Positions 54,376-63,425 are shown, counted from the stretch's first letter. The stretch is DNA of 64,000 bases from Microcystis wesenbergii NRERC-220 (GCF_032027425.1 NZ_JAVSJA010000001.1:3422001-3486000); one strand, 5' to 3'. Notes: a model not told the origin generated them from the letters alone. Made by a program: numbers and translations.

Positions 54376-54930
54376 ATGAGTCATTTATCCTTATCCGAAC
54401 AGATTACCGAGGAACTTCTGGCAATCCTGATCGAAGAAGAAGACACCTATCCCTGGGATGTAACCGCTGTTGAGAGTCATGATCCCTTAGACGTGACAGA
54501 AACGCCTTTTTCTCTGTGTGCAGGACTAGAAGCGACGGCGATCGAGGCACAAGCTCATAGATTCTTTAGCAGTTTACACCAGAAATTCCCGACGGTTTCC
54601 GTTTCACCCCGGTCTCATATCTTTGATCAATTTGCCTCTTTACTGCCGGCCGAACATTTAAATCGTCTAGTAGAAAGTGCTGAAAATCTAGTTAATAGTC
54701 AATTAGACAACCTTGATCGCCTTGTTGTTTGTCTTAGCGATCTCTTTCCCCAATGGTCTCCAGAAGATTTAGAGGTTTTTGCCCGTCCCTACGCCTATAC
54801 TATGCGTAATGGCCAGAGCGAAACTAATATAGACACCGAAAATTGGCAAGCTCTTTCCGAAATTGAACAAATTCGCCGCAGTGCAGCCATCGCCAGCCAG
54901 ATTTTCCGCGACTTGTCTTCTCCTCAATAG
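54376..54930 (+). CDS. Conserved hypothetical protein, acidic, helical
   Basis: 184 residues from ATG 54376 (MSHLSLSEQITEELLAILIE); upstream TTG starts are less likely. It is acidic and mostly helical with no membrane segment, signal peptide or motif I recognise. Segments such as FFSSLHQKFPTVSVSPRSHI and LVVCLSDLFPQWSPEDLEVF may be the core. Codon use fits the surrounding genes, so it is probably real. It has no operon partner. Function is unknown. Confidence 0.6.
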   Translation: MSHLSLSEQITEELLAILIEEEDTYPWDVTAVESHDPLDVTETPFSLCAGLEATAIEAQAHRFFSSLHQKFPTVSVSPRSHIFDQFASLLPAEHLNRLVESAENLVNSQLDNLDRLVVCLSDLFPQWSPEDLEVFARPYAYTMRNGQSETNIDTENWQALSEIEQIRRSAAIASQIFRDLSSPQ

Positions 54931-55119
54931 TCATCTCATTTTATTTTGCACCACTACATTAGGTTACACTTCATCTTTATGAGAAACACTAGCTCTCTTT
55001 ATTTGATTTTTTGCTTTTTGTTTCTACCCGTCAGAAAGATTCTATAATTTGTGATTATTTTGAAAGCACTTTTCAGGTTTGGATGCGTCTGATGACGCAT
55101 CCTATCTTTTGAGGTTTTC

Positions 55120-55590
55120 TTACATTTTGCTGAGAATACGCTGGACTATATCCATTCCCGTGAAGGCTTGCCAGCCAAAAAGACCTAAAATGACGGCATT
55201 AAGGGTAATATGGGTGATTCTCGCCAATTCGTTGCCCTTTTGCATTAAAGGTACTAAAGCGGCACTGATCGAGATTAAACCCACCATCCCTAAACCGGCC
55301 AGCAGATGGGGACCGACAAATAATTTACCGTTATTAATATAAGTTACCGCCATACCCCCGATCGTCCCCAACACCATTAAAGCGAGAATTAGGGAGCCAA
55401 TTTGATAGTGTTTAGTGCGAAAATTTTTGGGCAATAATTCTTTTTTTAGGTCTTTATCTGCTGTCCGCGTCCGTCGCCATTGTAGCCCCGAATAGAGCGC
55501 ATAGATAGTTAATCCTAATAAAACCCACATTAAAATGGGATGGCCAAATTGTGACCAAGTTTTTACGGCGCTGGGAATCTCGAAGTTCAT
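55120..55590 (-). CDS. DUF4079 family membrane protein
   Basis: 156 residues with four membrane helices and His residues near helix ends (FGHPILMWVLLG, KHYQIGSLILA, GPHLLAGLGMVGL, ARITHITLNAVIL). Their placement resembles cytochrome b561-type haem-binding bundles. It matches DUF4079, common in cyanobacteria and plastids. A haem electron-transfer role is inferred from His positions only. Confidence 0.8.
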   Translation of the reverse strand: MNFEIPSAVKTWSQFGHPILMWVLLGLTIYALYSGLQWRRTRTADKDLKKELLPKNFRTKHYQIGSLILALMVLGTIGGMAVTYINNGKLFVGPHLLAGLGMVGLISISAALVPLMQKGNELARITHITLNAVILGLFGWQAFTGMDIVQRILSKM

Positions 55591-55970
55591 AGTTGTCTGT
55601 TCTCATCAAAGATCGCTTCTTAATAAAAATTAACATGAATCGCTCGCGCTTCCTTGTTTTCTGGGTCACTGGACCTGTCATACTAAATCCCGTTTAAAAG
55701 CTATAGGAGAGTGGGGTGTGGGGAGAATAAATACAAATAGTCTCCTGACTAAGCTAAGACGCATTTAACCCGCTTATTCTTAGATTAGCCGAACCTCCCC
55801 CAATCCCTTTACTATTGCCTTTTGCCTTTTGCCTCTTGCCTCGTCTCAACAAGCAATTTAAATTACGAACAGCTTATCTTTGTTCAAACCAACGTTTAAA
55901 TCAACCAAGGTCGATCGCAAATCGCTATGATAGAATATTGGGCCTTGAATTTCCGTCCCCTCCCCCTCTT
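55591..55970. other. Intergenic stretch with ACTAAATCCC repeat before der
   Basis: Holds TACTAAATCCCGTTTAAAAG from 55681, then GTGGGGTGTGGGGAG and TTGCCTTTTGCC tandem units near 55815. An in-frame extension of der into this region is unlikely, since it would translate the repeats. The immediate der leader is C+T-rich. Confidence 0.6.
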
Positions 55971-57329
55971 ATGAAACTGCCTGTCGTCGCTATTATCGGT
56001 CGTCCCAATGTGGGCAAATCCACCCTCGTCAATCGTATCGCTGGAGATCAACAGGCGATCGTTTTCGATCAACCCGGGATTACCAGAGATCGCACCTATC
56101 AACCAGCTTTCTGGTGCGATCGAGATTTTCAAATTGTCGATACAGGGGGGCTAGTTTTTAACGATGACAGCGAATTTCTCCCTTTAATCCGCGAACAGGC
56201 TTTAATCGCCCTAGCAGAGGCAAGTGTGGCGATTTTTGTCGTCGATGGGCAAGGGGGAATTACCGCCGGCGATCGAGAAATTGCCGCTTGGTTACGACAG
56301 CAAAATGTACCGATACTTTTGGCCGTCAATAAATGTGAATCGGTGGAACAGGGTATCCTGCAAGCGACGGAATTCTGGGAATTAGCCATCGGTGAACCCT
56401 TCCCCATCTCGGCCATTCACGGTTCTGGTACAGGAGAACTACTCGATGCGGTGATTAAATATTTGCCACCCGCGGCGGCAATTCCCGAAAATGAAGAGAT
56501 TAAAGTGGCAATTATCGGTCGTCCTAACGTGGGTAAATCCAGTCTCCTCAATGCTTTAACCGGACAACAACGGGCGATCGTTAGTCCGATTTCGGGAACC
56601 ACCAGAGACTCGATCGATACTTTAATTGAACGAGAAGGACAGGTTTATCGGTTAATTGACACCGCCGGCATTCGCCGTAAGAAGAATGTGGACTATGGAG
56701 CCGAATTTTTCAGTATTAACCGTGCTTTTAAAGCAATTCGCCGGTCTGACGTGGTACTATTCGTCATCGATGTGCTAGATGGTGTCACCGAACAGGATTT
56801 AAAATTGGCGGGACGAATTATTGAAGAAGGGCGCGCGGTGGTGCTAGTGGTCAATAAATGGGATGCAGTGGAGAAAGACACCTACACCATCAATACTTAC
56901 ACCAAAATGCTCCAAGATCGACTGTATTTCATGGATTGGGCAGAAATGATCTTTGTCAGCGCCATGACGGGGCAAAGAGTCACCAAAATCCTCGAATTAG
57001 TCGATATTGCCGCCGAATCTCACCGTCGTCGCGTCAGTACCTCGGTAATCAACGATGTGATCGAAGATGCGGTTAAGTGGCACAATCCCCCCACCACCAG
57101 GGGCGGAAAACAGGGGAAACTATACTATGGCACGCAAGTATCGAGTCAACCCCCCACGATCGCTCTTTTCGTTAACGATCCCCAGCGCTTTAATGATAAC
57201 TATCGCCGTTACATCGAAGGGCAATTCCGGCAACAGTTAGGCTTTAAAGGAACCCCGATCCGCTTAATCTGGCGCGGCAAACCGGCGCGAGAAGTGGAAA
57301 AAACAGTTAATAGAGCCACCAAGGTCTAA
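55971..57329 (+). CDS. der: Ribosome biogenesis GTPase Der (EngA)
   Basis: 452 residues from ATG 55971 ([20 protein letters not shown]). Der has two tandem GTPase domains and a KH-like end and helps assemble the 50S subunit. First G domain: GRPNVGKS (10-17), DTGG and NKCE. Second domain: [26 protein letters not shown] and NKWD. The KH-like C-terminus ends [14 protein letters not shown]. Length is typical. The ecfT gene starts 3 bases after the stop, so they are cotranscribed. Confidence 0.96.
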   Translation: MKLPVVAIIGRPNVGKSTLVNRIAGDQQAIVFDQPGITRDRTYQPAFWCDRDFQIVDTGGLVFNDDSEFLPLIREQALIALAEASVAIFVVDGQGGITAGDREIAAWLRQQNVPILLAVNKCESVEQGILQATEFWELAIGEPFPISAIHGSGTGELLDAVIKYLPPAAAIPENEEIKVAIIGRPNVGKSSLLNALTGQQRAIVSPISGTTRDSIDTLIEREGQVYRLIDTAGIRRKKNVDYGAEFFSINRAFKAIRRSDVVLFVIDVLDGVTEQDLKLAGRIIEEGRAVVLVVNKWDAVEKDTYTINTYTKMLQDRLYFMDWAEMIFVSAMTGQRVTKILELVDIAAESHRRRVSTSVINDVIEDAVKWHNPPTTRGGKQGKLYYGTQVSSQPPTIALFVNDPQRFNDNYRRYIEGQFRQQLGFKGTPIRLIWRGKPAREVEKTVNRATKV

Positions 57330-57332
57330 TTT

Positions 57333-58208
57333 ATGGATTTATTGCGAAGTTTGCCCATCGGTCTTTATCTCGATCAACCGATTACCCGACTACATCAACT
57401 AGATGCGCGGGTAAAATTTATCTGGTTAATGGCTTTTTTAGCAGCACCTTTATTGGCTAATCCTTGGTGGCGTTTAGCTTTGGTGGGATTGTTAATGTTG
57501 TTAACCCTGTTGGCCCCTATTCCTCCCCGCGTCTGGCGGCAACAGATGGGCTGGCTGATATTTTTAGCGATTATCGTCTTTCTGATTACTGCTATCACTC
57601 CCGATGGTTTAGGGGTGAGTATTCAACCGCGTTTACCGGATGAAGGGCTGAATTTACCGCCAGCAAGTGATTATCAGTATGTTTTATGGGATAGAGGTCG
57701 TTTATTTGTTACCCGACGTTCTTTGGAATTAGCAGTGAGAATTAGTACCTTAGTTTTTACTTTAATTTATAGCACTAATCTCTTTTTGTTGACGACGGCC
57801 CCGGAAGAAATTACCGAAGGTTTAGAGAATTTAATGAGTCCTTTACGGCGATTTAATGTGCCGGTGACGGAAATTTCTCTGACTTTGACCCTGTCTTTGC
57901 GCTTTATTCCTCTGGTTTTAGAAGAAGTCCAAAATCTAGCTAGGGCAGTGCGAACTAGGGCGATCGATTGGCAGAAATTAGGGATTAAAAAGAGTTTAAA
58001 CGTCTGGTTAACAGTAGTGGAAAAATTACTAGATAATTTGCTTTTGCGCGCCGAACAAATAGCGATCGCTATGGAGGTTCGCGGTTTTACCAGTCCCAAT
58101 CAGCATCAAGTACGCTGGCACCAATTACAGTTAAGATGGGCTGATTTTATTGCTTTATTTTTGTTAATTCCCTTTTGGGCAGCCCGATTAGTTTTGGGGG
58201 GTTTATAG
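57333..58208 (+). CDS. ecfT: Energy-coupling factor transporter membrane subunit (EcfT/CbiQ)
   Basis: 291 residues, five or six membrane segments. The two Arg-containing coupling motifs are visible: ARAVRTRAIDW and AIAMEVRGF. They contact the ATPase subunits of an ECF vitamin/metal importer. No ATPase or S-component is adjacent, as is usual for group II ECF systems. It follows der directly. Transported substrate cannot be told from this subunit. Confidence 0.9.
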   Translation: MDLLRSLPIGLYLDQPITRLHQLDARVKFIWLMAFLAAPLLANPWWRLALVGLLMLLTLLAPIPPRVWRQQMGWLIFLAIIVFLITAITPDGLGVSIQPRLPDEGLNLPPASDYQYVLWDRGRLFVTRRSLELAVRISTLVFTLIYSTNLFLLTTAPEEITEGLENLMSPLRRFNVPVTEISLTLTLSLRFIPLVLEEVQNLARAVRTRAIDWQKLGIKKSLNVWLTVVEKLLDNLLLRAEQIAIAMEVRGFTSPNQHQVRWHQLQLRWADFIALFLLIPFWAARLVLGGL

Positions 58209-58310
58209 CAGTTATCAGTTATCAGTTATCAGTTATCAGTTATCAGATTTGAGTTTTAAGTGTGCAGTATTAAATAGAAGTTTCCTCCTGTCTTTTCACT
58301 GATGGTTCTT
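58206..58310. repeat. Heptamer-led repeat element after ecfT
   Basis: Five CAGTTAT heptamers, then GATTTGAGTTTTAAGTGTGC, AGTATTAAATAG and CCTGTCTTTTCACTGATGG. It shares order and sequence with the elements after murI (inverted) and nhaS3. Its first bases overlap the ecfT stop codon. Confidence 0.7.
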
Positions 58311-58736
58311 CGTTACTTGGTATGGTTCGATAGGGGGGCATAAATCGACTAAATCTTTATCTGGCAAGGGATTTAATTGATTAGTTCGCTCTAGTTCGAA
58401 AACAATTGACAAAAATCGCCAAATGTCTTTCTCTATAATAGTTTCATTTCTTATAACCCTGTCCGTTGCATAAGACAAACCGAAGAACCTCACTGATTAC
58501 TGATTACTGTTTACTGTTTACTGATCACTGATTACTGTTCACAGCAAAAAACTCCCCACTTCCCACTTCTCACTCGCCAATTTCCTACTAAAGATAGATA
58601 CTTAAATATATCAAAAGTATTACCTATAAAAGTAAGTTACGGCGTTTCTCATAAAGATGAAGTATGAGACAATTTAGCATTTGGCAGGGTGCATCTCATT
58701 TTTCTAAATCTACTAAGTTGGGATTTTTCAAGGAAT
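58311..58736. other. Intergenic stretch, no certain gene
   Basis: Contains an inverted pair GGTTCTTCG (58305) / CGAAGAACC (58480-58488) about 175 bp apart, repeated TGATTACTGTTTACTG units (58494-58545), and CCCACTTCCCACTTCTCACT. The minus-strand open frame at 58296-58493 has no recognised family and may be the interior of a small element. Confidence 0.4.
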
Positions 58737-58809
58737 TCCGTAGGTTGGGTTGAGCGAATCAATAGGTTAAAGAAAACCTCTCAATTTTAGGGGAAAGCGA
58801 AACCCAACA
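58737..58809. repeat. 73-bp repeat, intact copy, upstream of the RTX gene
   Basis: Begins TCCGTAGGTTGGGTTGAGCG and ends GGGGAAAGCGAAACCCAACA. It contains inner inverted parts AGGTT/AACCT and outer TTGGGTT/AACCCAA and can fold into a hairpin. A second copy in the same orientation, split by a MITE, lies at 62110-62402, so the RTX gene is bracketed by direct repeats. Confidence 0.85.
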
Positions 58810-58995
58810 GCCAACACCTAAATCCGTCGGAATCGGCGATCGCTTCTCATGACCTTTTCTTGGGTTTCCTTGGGTCAATCCAAGCGTACTATAGTTGGGT
58901 TTCCTTACGTCAACCCAACCTACAAGTCCTTTTTGTTGGGTTGAGTCCGTAGCCCCCCTAAATGGTTACATACGTTACATAATCTGTTACCATTT

Positions 58996-59097
58996 ACATA
59001 CGGCGGTTCCTCTATCCGTGTGGCACCGATAAATCCTTATTGAATAAGCATTTCCACTTAGAAGATGTACCAGACTAAGCCTGAAGCCGCCGTATGT
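58996..59097. promoter_or_regulatory. Inverted repeat ACATACGGCGG upstream of the RTX gene
   Basis: ACATACGGCGG (58996-59006) pairs with CCGCCGTATGT (59087-59097), 80 bases apart and ending 29 bases before the start codon. It may be an operator, a stem in the leader, or the ends of a small element. Confidence 0.4.
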
Positions 59098-59125
59098 ATA
59101 GAATTGTTGATTGGGAGTCTTGATC

Positions 59126-61996
59126 ATGGCATTGCAGGAAGGCACTTACACCTGGGAATACGGCGACACTACCCAGGCTCTCTGGTTCACCGCTTCTTAC
59201 AACACGGTCACAAATCAGTGGACTGTTGATATGAAGAAGGGGTCGATGGATCTCAACGCGTTGTGGTGGTCGAATGGCGATAGCAACGCGGATGGCAATA
59301 TAGTTCTTTCCAAGGCTGACAACAGTCTCAATATGAATGGGACTGGTATCGTCTGGGATGGATACGACAAGATTTCCGATACGGGGTTAACGGGAACGGA
59401 GCATAATGGCAGCAGTCTTCTTACTGCGGGTAATACCTATACTTACAGCTACAGCAAGGATCAAGGGGTAGAGATCGAAGCGCTGTTGGCGGGGGGTGTT
59501 ACGACTCTTGGTGTCAGAGCCACAAGCGTCAACGGCACCGACGGTATCAAGGCGGTAGATGGACAATATGTTTTCGTTCCCTACGATACAACTCCACCTA
59601 CAGTGACAGTCGATATCGTTGATGCTTCGCTGAACGACGGCGATAACAATTCTCTCGTCACCTTTGAGTTCAGCGAAGATGTCACCGGTTTTGCCGATAG
59701 TGATGTGAGCGTCAGCGGCGGAACGTTGAGCAATTTCTCCGGCAGCGGCAGCAGCTACCAGGCCACCTTCACGGCCGACGATGCTGTGGAAACCACCGGC
59801 TCGGTGTCCGTGGCAGCGGCCAGCTACAGCGACGTGGCAGGCAACACCGGCGGAGCGGGTACGGACACGGTGACGATTGATACCAAAAACCCGACCCTCG
59901 CAGTCGATATCGTTGATCCTTCCCTGAACGACGGAGACAACAGTTCTCTGGTAACCTTTGAGTTTAGCGAAGATGTCACCGGTTTTGCCGATAGTGATGT
60001 GAGCGTCAGCGGCGGAACACTGAGCAACTTCACCCAGGTGGATGGCAACAGCTACACGGCCACCTTCACGGCCGACGATGGTGTGGAAACCACCGGCTCG
60101 GTGTCCGTGGCAGCGGCCAGCTACAGCGACGTGGCAGGCAACACCGGCTCCGCAGGCTCGGATACGGTGACGATTGATACCAAAAACCCGACCCTCGCCG
60201 TCGATATCGTTGATACTTCCCTCAACGACGGCGATAACAGTTCTCTGGTAACCTTTGAGTTTAGCGAAGATGTGAATGGCTTCACGGTCGGTGATGTGAG
60301 CGTCAGCGGCGGAACGTTGAGCAATTTCTCCGGCAGCGGCAGCAGCTACCAGGCCACCTTCACGGCCGACGATGCTGTGGAAACCACCGGCTCGGTGTCC
60401 GTGGCAGCGGCCAGCTACACCGACGTGGCAGGCAACACCGGCTCCGCAGGCTCGGATACGGTGACGATTGACACCAAAAATCCGACCCTCGCCGTCGATA
60501 TCGTTGATACTTCCCTCAACGACGGCGATAACAGTTCTCTGGTAACCTTTGAGTTTAGCGAAGATGTGAATGGCTTAACGGTCGGTGATGTGAGCGTCAG
60601 CGGCGGAACGTTGAGCAATTTCTCCGGCAGCGGCAGCAGCTACCAGGCCACCTTCACGGCCGACGATGCTGTGGAAACCACCGGCTCGGTGTCCGTGGCA
60701 GCGGCCAGCTACACCGACGTGGCAGGCAACACCGGCTCCGCAGGCTCGGATACGGTGACGATTGACACCAAAAATCCGACCCTCGCCGTCGATATCGTTG
60801 ATACTTCCCTCAACGACGGCGATAACAGTTCTCAGGTCACCTTCCAGTTCAGCGAAACTGTGAATGGCTTCACGGTCGGTGATGTGAGCGTCAGCGGCGG
60901 AACACTGAGCAACTTCACCCAGGTGGATGGCAACAGCTATACGGCCATCTTCACGGCCGACGATGCTGTGGAAACCACCGGCTCGGTGTCCGTGGCAGCG
61001 GCCAGCTACAGCGACGTGGCAGGCAACCAGGGCGGAGCGGGTACGGACACGGTGACGATTGATACCAAAAATCCGACAGTGGGCATCAACTTTGCCAGCC
61101 AACCGCTCACCAGCCAGAACTTTAGCACTACGATCACCTTCCAGTTCAGCGAAGCCGTAAGCGGTTTCGCCGCCAGCGATGTGACCCTGACCAACGGGGT
61201 GCTGAGCAACTTCACCGGCAGCGGCAGCAGCTACACCGCCACGTTCACTGCCACCAACTTCCAGTCAGCAACGGGAACAGTGGTGGTGTCCAACGGCTAT
61301 TCCGATACCCCTGGCAACCAGGGTGTTGCCAATTCGGCCAACATCGCCCTGACCGTGGGCGGCGGTCCTGACCCGAATGATGGGCCGTCTGGAGGCAGTA
61401 GTGTGATTGGCTCAGGTACAATTGGCGCGGATTCCATCACCGGATCAACTGGTAATGACAACCTTAGCGGCATCGACGGCAACGACACCATCAGCGGCGG
61501 CGACGGCAACGACACCATCAACGGCGGCATCGGCAACGACATTATCAGCGGCGGCACCGGCAACGACAACATCATCGGACTCGGCGGCGCTGATCTGATC
61601 TACGGCGGATCCGGCAATGATACCATCAATGGTGGTAATGGTAGTGACACCATCGTCGGCGGGTTCGGCAACGATTCCCTTATCGGTGGCGGCGGCGACA
61701 CCTTCCGGTTTCTGAGCATCTACGACCAGCAGGATGTGATCACCAGTTTCAACGACACCATCGTGTTCGATATAACCGGTGCCAGCGCCTTCACGTCCTT
61801 GGGTAGCGGGGCTTTGGGAACCACAACCTACACAGGTGCAATTGCCGGCGGTTACCTCACCTACAGCGGCGGGGTACTCTCCTATGATGCCGATGGCTCT
61901 GCGGGATCAACCTTCAGTCCGTTGGCGATCGTCTCGTTGACCGGAACTCTCACCCCCACCCTCTCCGACACCAAAGTGCTGTTCCAGAACCTCTAG
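59126..61996 (+). CDS. Large secreted Ig-like repeat/RTX protein
   Basis: 956 residues from ATG 59126 (GGGAG about 9 bases upstream). Residues 1-150 are an unassigned domain (ALQEGTYTWEYGDTTQALWF). Then come six bacterial Ig-like units of about 98 residues with the pattern NDGDNSSLVTFEFSEDV, GGTLSNF and DVAGN, the last one divergent. About 90 residues of RTX calcium-binding nonapeptides follow (GGxGNDTIxGG, DNA 61441-61700). A C-terminal end resembles a type I secretion signal region (DTFRFLSIYDQQDVITSFND). It is likely an exported adhesin or surface protein. DNA repeats 3 and 4 differ at 2 of 294 bases. No type I exporter gene is nearby. The gene is clearly more G+C-rich than its neighbours. 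Confidence 0.85.
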   Translation: MALQEGTYTWEYGDTTQALWFTASYNTVTNQWTVDMKKGSMDLNALWWSNGDSNADGNIVLSKADNSLNMNGTGIVWDGYDKISDTGLTGTEHNGSSLLTAGNTYTYSYSKDQGVEIEALLAGGVTTLGVRATSVNGTDGIKAVDGQYVFVPYDTTPPTVTVDIVDASLNDGDNNSLVTFEFSEDVTGFADSDVSVSGGTLSNFSGSGSSYQATFTADDAVETTGSVSVAAASYSDVAGNTGGAGTDTVTIDTKNPTLAVDIVDPSLNDGDNSSLVTFEFSEDVTGFADSDVSVSGGTLSNFTQVDGNSYTATFTADDGVETTGSVSVAAASYSDVAGNTGSAGSDTVTIDTKNPTLAVDIVDTSLNDGDNSSLVTFEFSEDVNGFTVGDVSVSGGTLSNFSGSGSSYQATFTADDAVETTGSVSVAAASYTDVAGNTGSAGSDTVTIDTKNPTLAVDIVDTSLNDGDNSSLVTFEFSEDVNGLTVGDVSVSGGTLSNFSGSGSSYQATFTADDAVETTGSVSVAAASYTDVAGNTGSAGSDTVTIDTKNPTLAVDIVDTSLNDGDNSSQVTFQFSETVNGFTVGDVSVSGGTLSNFTQVDGNSYTAIFTADDAVETTGSVSVAAASYSDVAGNQGGAGTDTVTIDTKNPTVGINFASQPLTSQNFSTTITFQFSEAVSGFAASDVTLTNGVLSNFTGSGSSYTATFTATNFQSATGTVVVSNGYSDTPGNQGVANSANIALTVGGGPDPNDGPSGGSSVIGSGTIGADSITGSTGNDNLSGIDGNDTISGGDGNDTINGGIGNDIISGGTGNDNIIGLGGADLIYGGSGNDTINGGNGSDTIVGGFGNDSLIGGGGDTFRFLSIYDQQDVITSFNDTIVFDITGASAFTSLGSGALGTTTYTGAIAGGYLTYSGGVLSYDADGSAGSTFSPLAIVSLTGTLTPTLSDTKVLFQNL

Positions 61997-62006
61997 CTCA
62001 AGCAGG

Positions 62007-62057
62007 CATTCCCCGCCTTATTTCTCCGGCCCCTGCTGGCCATTATTGCGGGGAATG
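62007..62057 (+). terminator. Hairpin after the RTX gene
   Basis: A perfect 10-bp stem CATTCCCCGC / GCGGGGAATG with a 31-base loop begins 10 bases after the stop codon and is followed by TTCTTAACTTCTTC. It is probably a terminator, although the T-tract is broken. Confidence 0.5.
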
Positions 62058-62109
62058 TTCTTAACTTCTTCTGCTCTGCACCTGCTTACCGGCTCTGGTT
62101 TTGAGCCAG

Positions 62110-62402
62110 TCCGTAGGTTGGGTTGAGCGAATCAATAGGTTAGGGCTGGCTGAATAAATCTAAAAACCTTGCTGGATAAGACTTTTAGACTTTTTGTCAA
62201 TCCAAAAGTACCGGCCGTGGGAGTGAGCGGGGGGAAAATTCAGGTACTTTTTCCCTGAAAATTAGGTAATTGACCAGATGAAAATCGGTAAAACCCTACA
62301 CCCCACACCCCACACCCCACACCCTGCCCCCACGAAAAACTTTTTCAGCAAACCCTAGGTTAAAGAAAACCTCTCAATTTTAGGGGAAAGCGAAACCCAA
62401 CA
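62110..62402. repeat. 73-bp repeat, second copy, interrupted by a MITE
   Basis: The first part, TCCGTAGGTTGGG to AATAGGTTA (62110-62142), and the second part, TAGGTTAAAGAAAACC to CCCAACA (62356-62402), together equal the copy at 58737-58809. A MITE sits at the join with TAGGTTA duplicated on both sides. Confidence 0.85.
62143..62355. mobile_element. 213-bp MITE with 7-bp target duplication
   Basis: Ends GGGCTGGCTGAATAAATC and, inverted, GGGTTTGCTGAAAAAGTT form imperfect terminal inverted repeats. TAGGTTA is duplicated at 62136-62142 and 62356-62362. Comparison with the intact 73-bp repeat at 58737 proves the empty site. The interior has CACACCCCACACCC tandem units. The end ACTTTTTCAGCAA recurs at about 5584. 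Confidence 0.88.
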
Positions 62403-62584
62403 TTTCAGTCCGTAGCGACTGTATCGCCAGTTCGTTCATCGGAAATTTTGGGTCTGAAACCCCGCCGTTCTAGGTTGGCTTTACGTTAGAATTAAAAGGC
62501 CAGTCTCGAAAACCAAGTGGACGGCGCAGCACCGTTCGGCTGAGCTCACGGCCGAAGCCTTGAAAACTCGGCTTAGGGGGTTCC

Positions 62585-62818
62585 GACCAGAAAAGCTTGG
62601 CCGGGTAAAAAGTCGCGCGCAACAAGTACAAGAAGCTATAGGCGGTCAACGTACCGTGGGACACACGGAATCGGGCTTCTGAAATGGGGCGAAAGTCTGT
62701 GGACTCTGTGTAAGACAGTACATGGTTTTTTAACTGTGGTATGCGACGGTGGTGGAAGCAGAAACTTAAATCGTGAGGTTTAGGAATCGCCGCACTTTTA
62801 GGGCGGCGAGGATGTCAA
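62585..62818 (+). pseudogene. 3' remnant of an IS200/IS605-type tnpB with right end
   Basis: Frames in this stretch read KSRAQQVQEAIGGQRTVGHT, like the C-terminal part of cyanobacterial TnpB (which often carries TVGHTG). A tail GGGSRNLN follows. It ends with the stem TCGCCGC ... GCGGCGA (62787-62810) followed by GGATGTCAA, the style of an IS200/IS605 right end. That region also forms the scaffold part of the omega (guide) RNA. The catalytic part is absent. Confidence 0.5.
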
Positions 62819-62947
62819 CAGGTTCGGTTTCACCGTCCCGTTAACGTAGTCGCCAGCTTCCGCAAACGCTTTCAGTGTCGCCTCGATAGCGGCGACCTGT
62901 TCGGGTGTTACTTGGAGTTGGCAAGATCCGGTCAGGACTGGTTTCAT
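62798..62947 (-). pseudogene. TnpB N-terminal remnant
   Basis: 49 residues starting MKPVLTGSCQLQVTPEQVAA and continuing IEATLKAFAEAGDYVNG are typical of the start of TnpB-type RNA-guided nucleases (transposon-associated). Beyond about residue 42 the frame runs into the other element's right end and stops. It is cut off by that element, so one IS605-type element seems to have landed in the other. Confidence 0.7.
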
Positions 62948-62960
62948 CCCCTCATTAATA

Positions 62961-63242
62961 ACCCACATTCCGCACCCTAGTCGTTGAAATCAACAGTTGC
63001 TCTAGCCCTTGTATAGTAAGACTTTTAGCGATTACTAAGAATTATGAAGTGTCACACTCTAGTCAGCGATCGCCAGCTTAATGAGAGTTCATCTCAATAA
63101 TTTGGTATCAGAGCTATCAGATTTTTAGGGCTAATTGTGCATATGCTGGGCAAACAAATTAGCCTGTAATTCAGAGCCGGCAATCGTTTTGACGATTTAG
63201 ATAAAATTTTCAATGTGACACTTTAGGGTGCGGAATGTGGGT
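62961..63242. mobile_element. 282-bp element with 19-bp perfect inverted ends
   Basis: ACCCACATTCCGCACCCTA (62961-62979) is perfectly inverted at 63224-63242. Inner pairs such as AGTGTCACACT and AATGTGACACT support a non-autonomous transposon. AATA occurs on both outer sides as a possible short duplication. It has no coding content. Confidence 0.7.
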
Positions 63243-63425
63243 AATAATCAAAACATGAGGATTTTGAGAAAGATGCAAGAATTTATGGGCGATTTTTGGG
63301 GCATCGAACCCCTCAAAGCCGAACAGTAGGGACTCATGCGGTTTCGTTGAGAAAATTGTCGGAAAAGAGATATTAGCTCAGAAAGCGATTATACTCAATG
63401 ATCGAAGACTATTGACCGGCGATCG
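63243..63425. other. Leader of the DUF3318 gene
   Basis: About 180 bases with no other gene. TTGAGAAAATTGTCGGAAAAG and GATATTAGC could belong to the promoter, but no clear -35/-10 pair can be named. Confidence 0.3.

Noticed and set aside
60575-61102. Long minus-strand frame inside the RTX gene
   Set aside because: Periodic shadow of the Ig-like repeats; the plus strand has clear domain content.
62470-62664. Minus-strand frame over the tnpB relic
   Set aside because: Antisense to the TnpB-like tail, with no family features.
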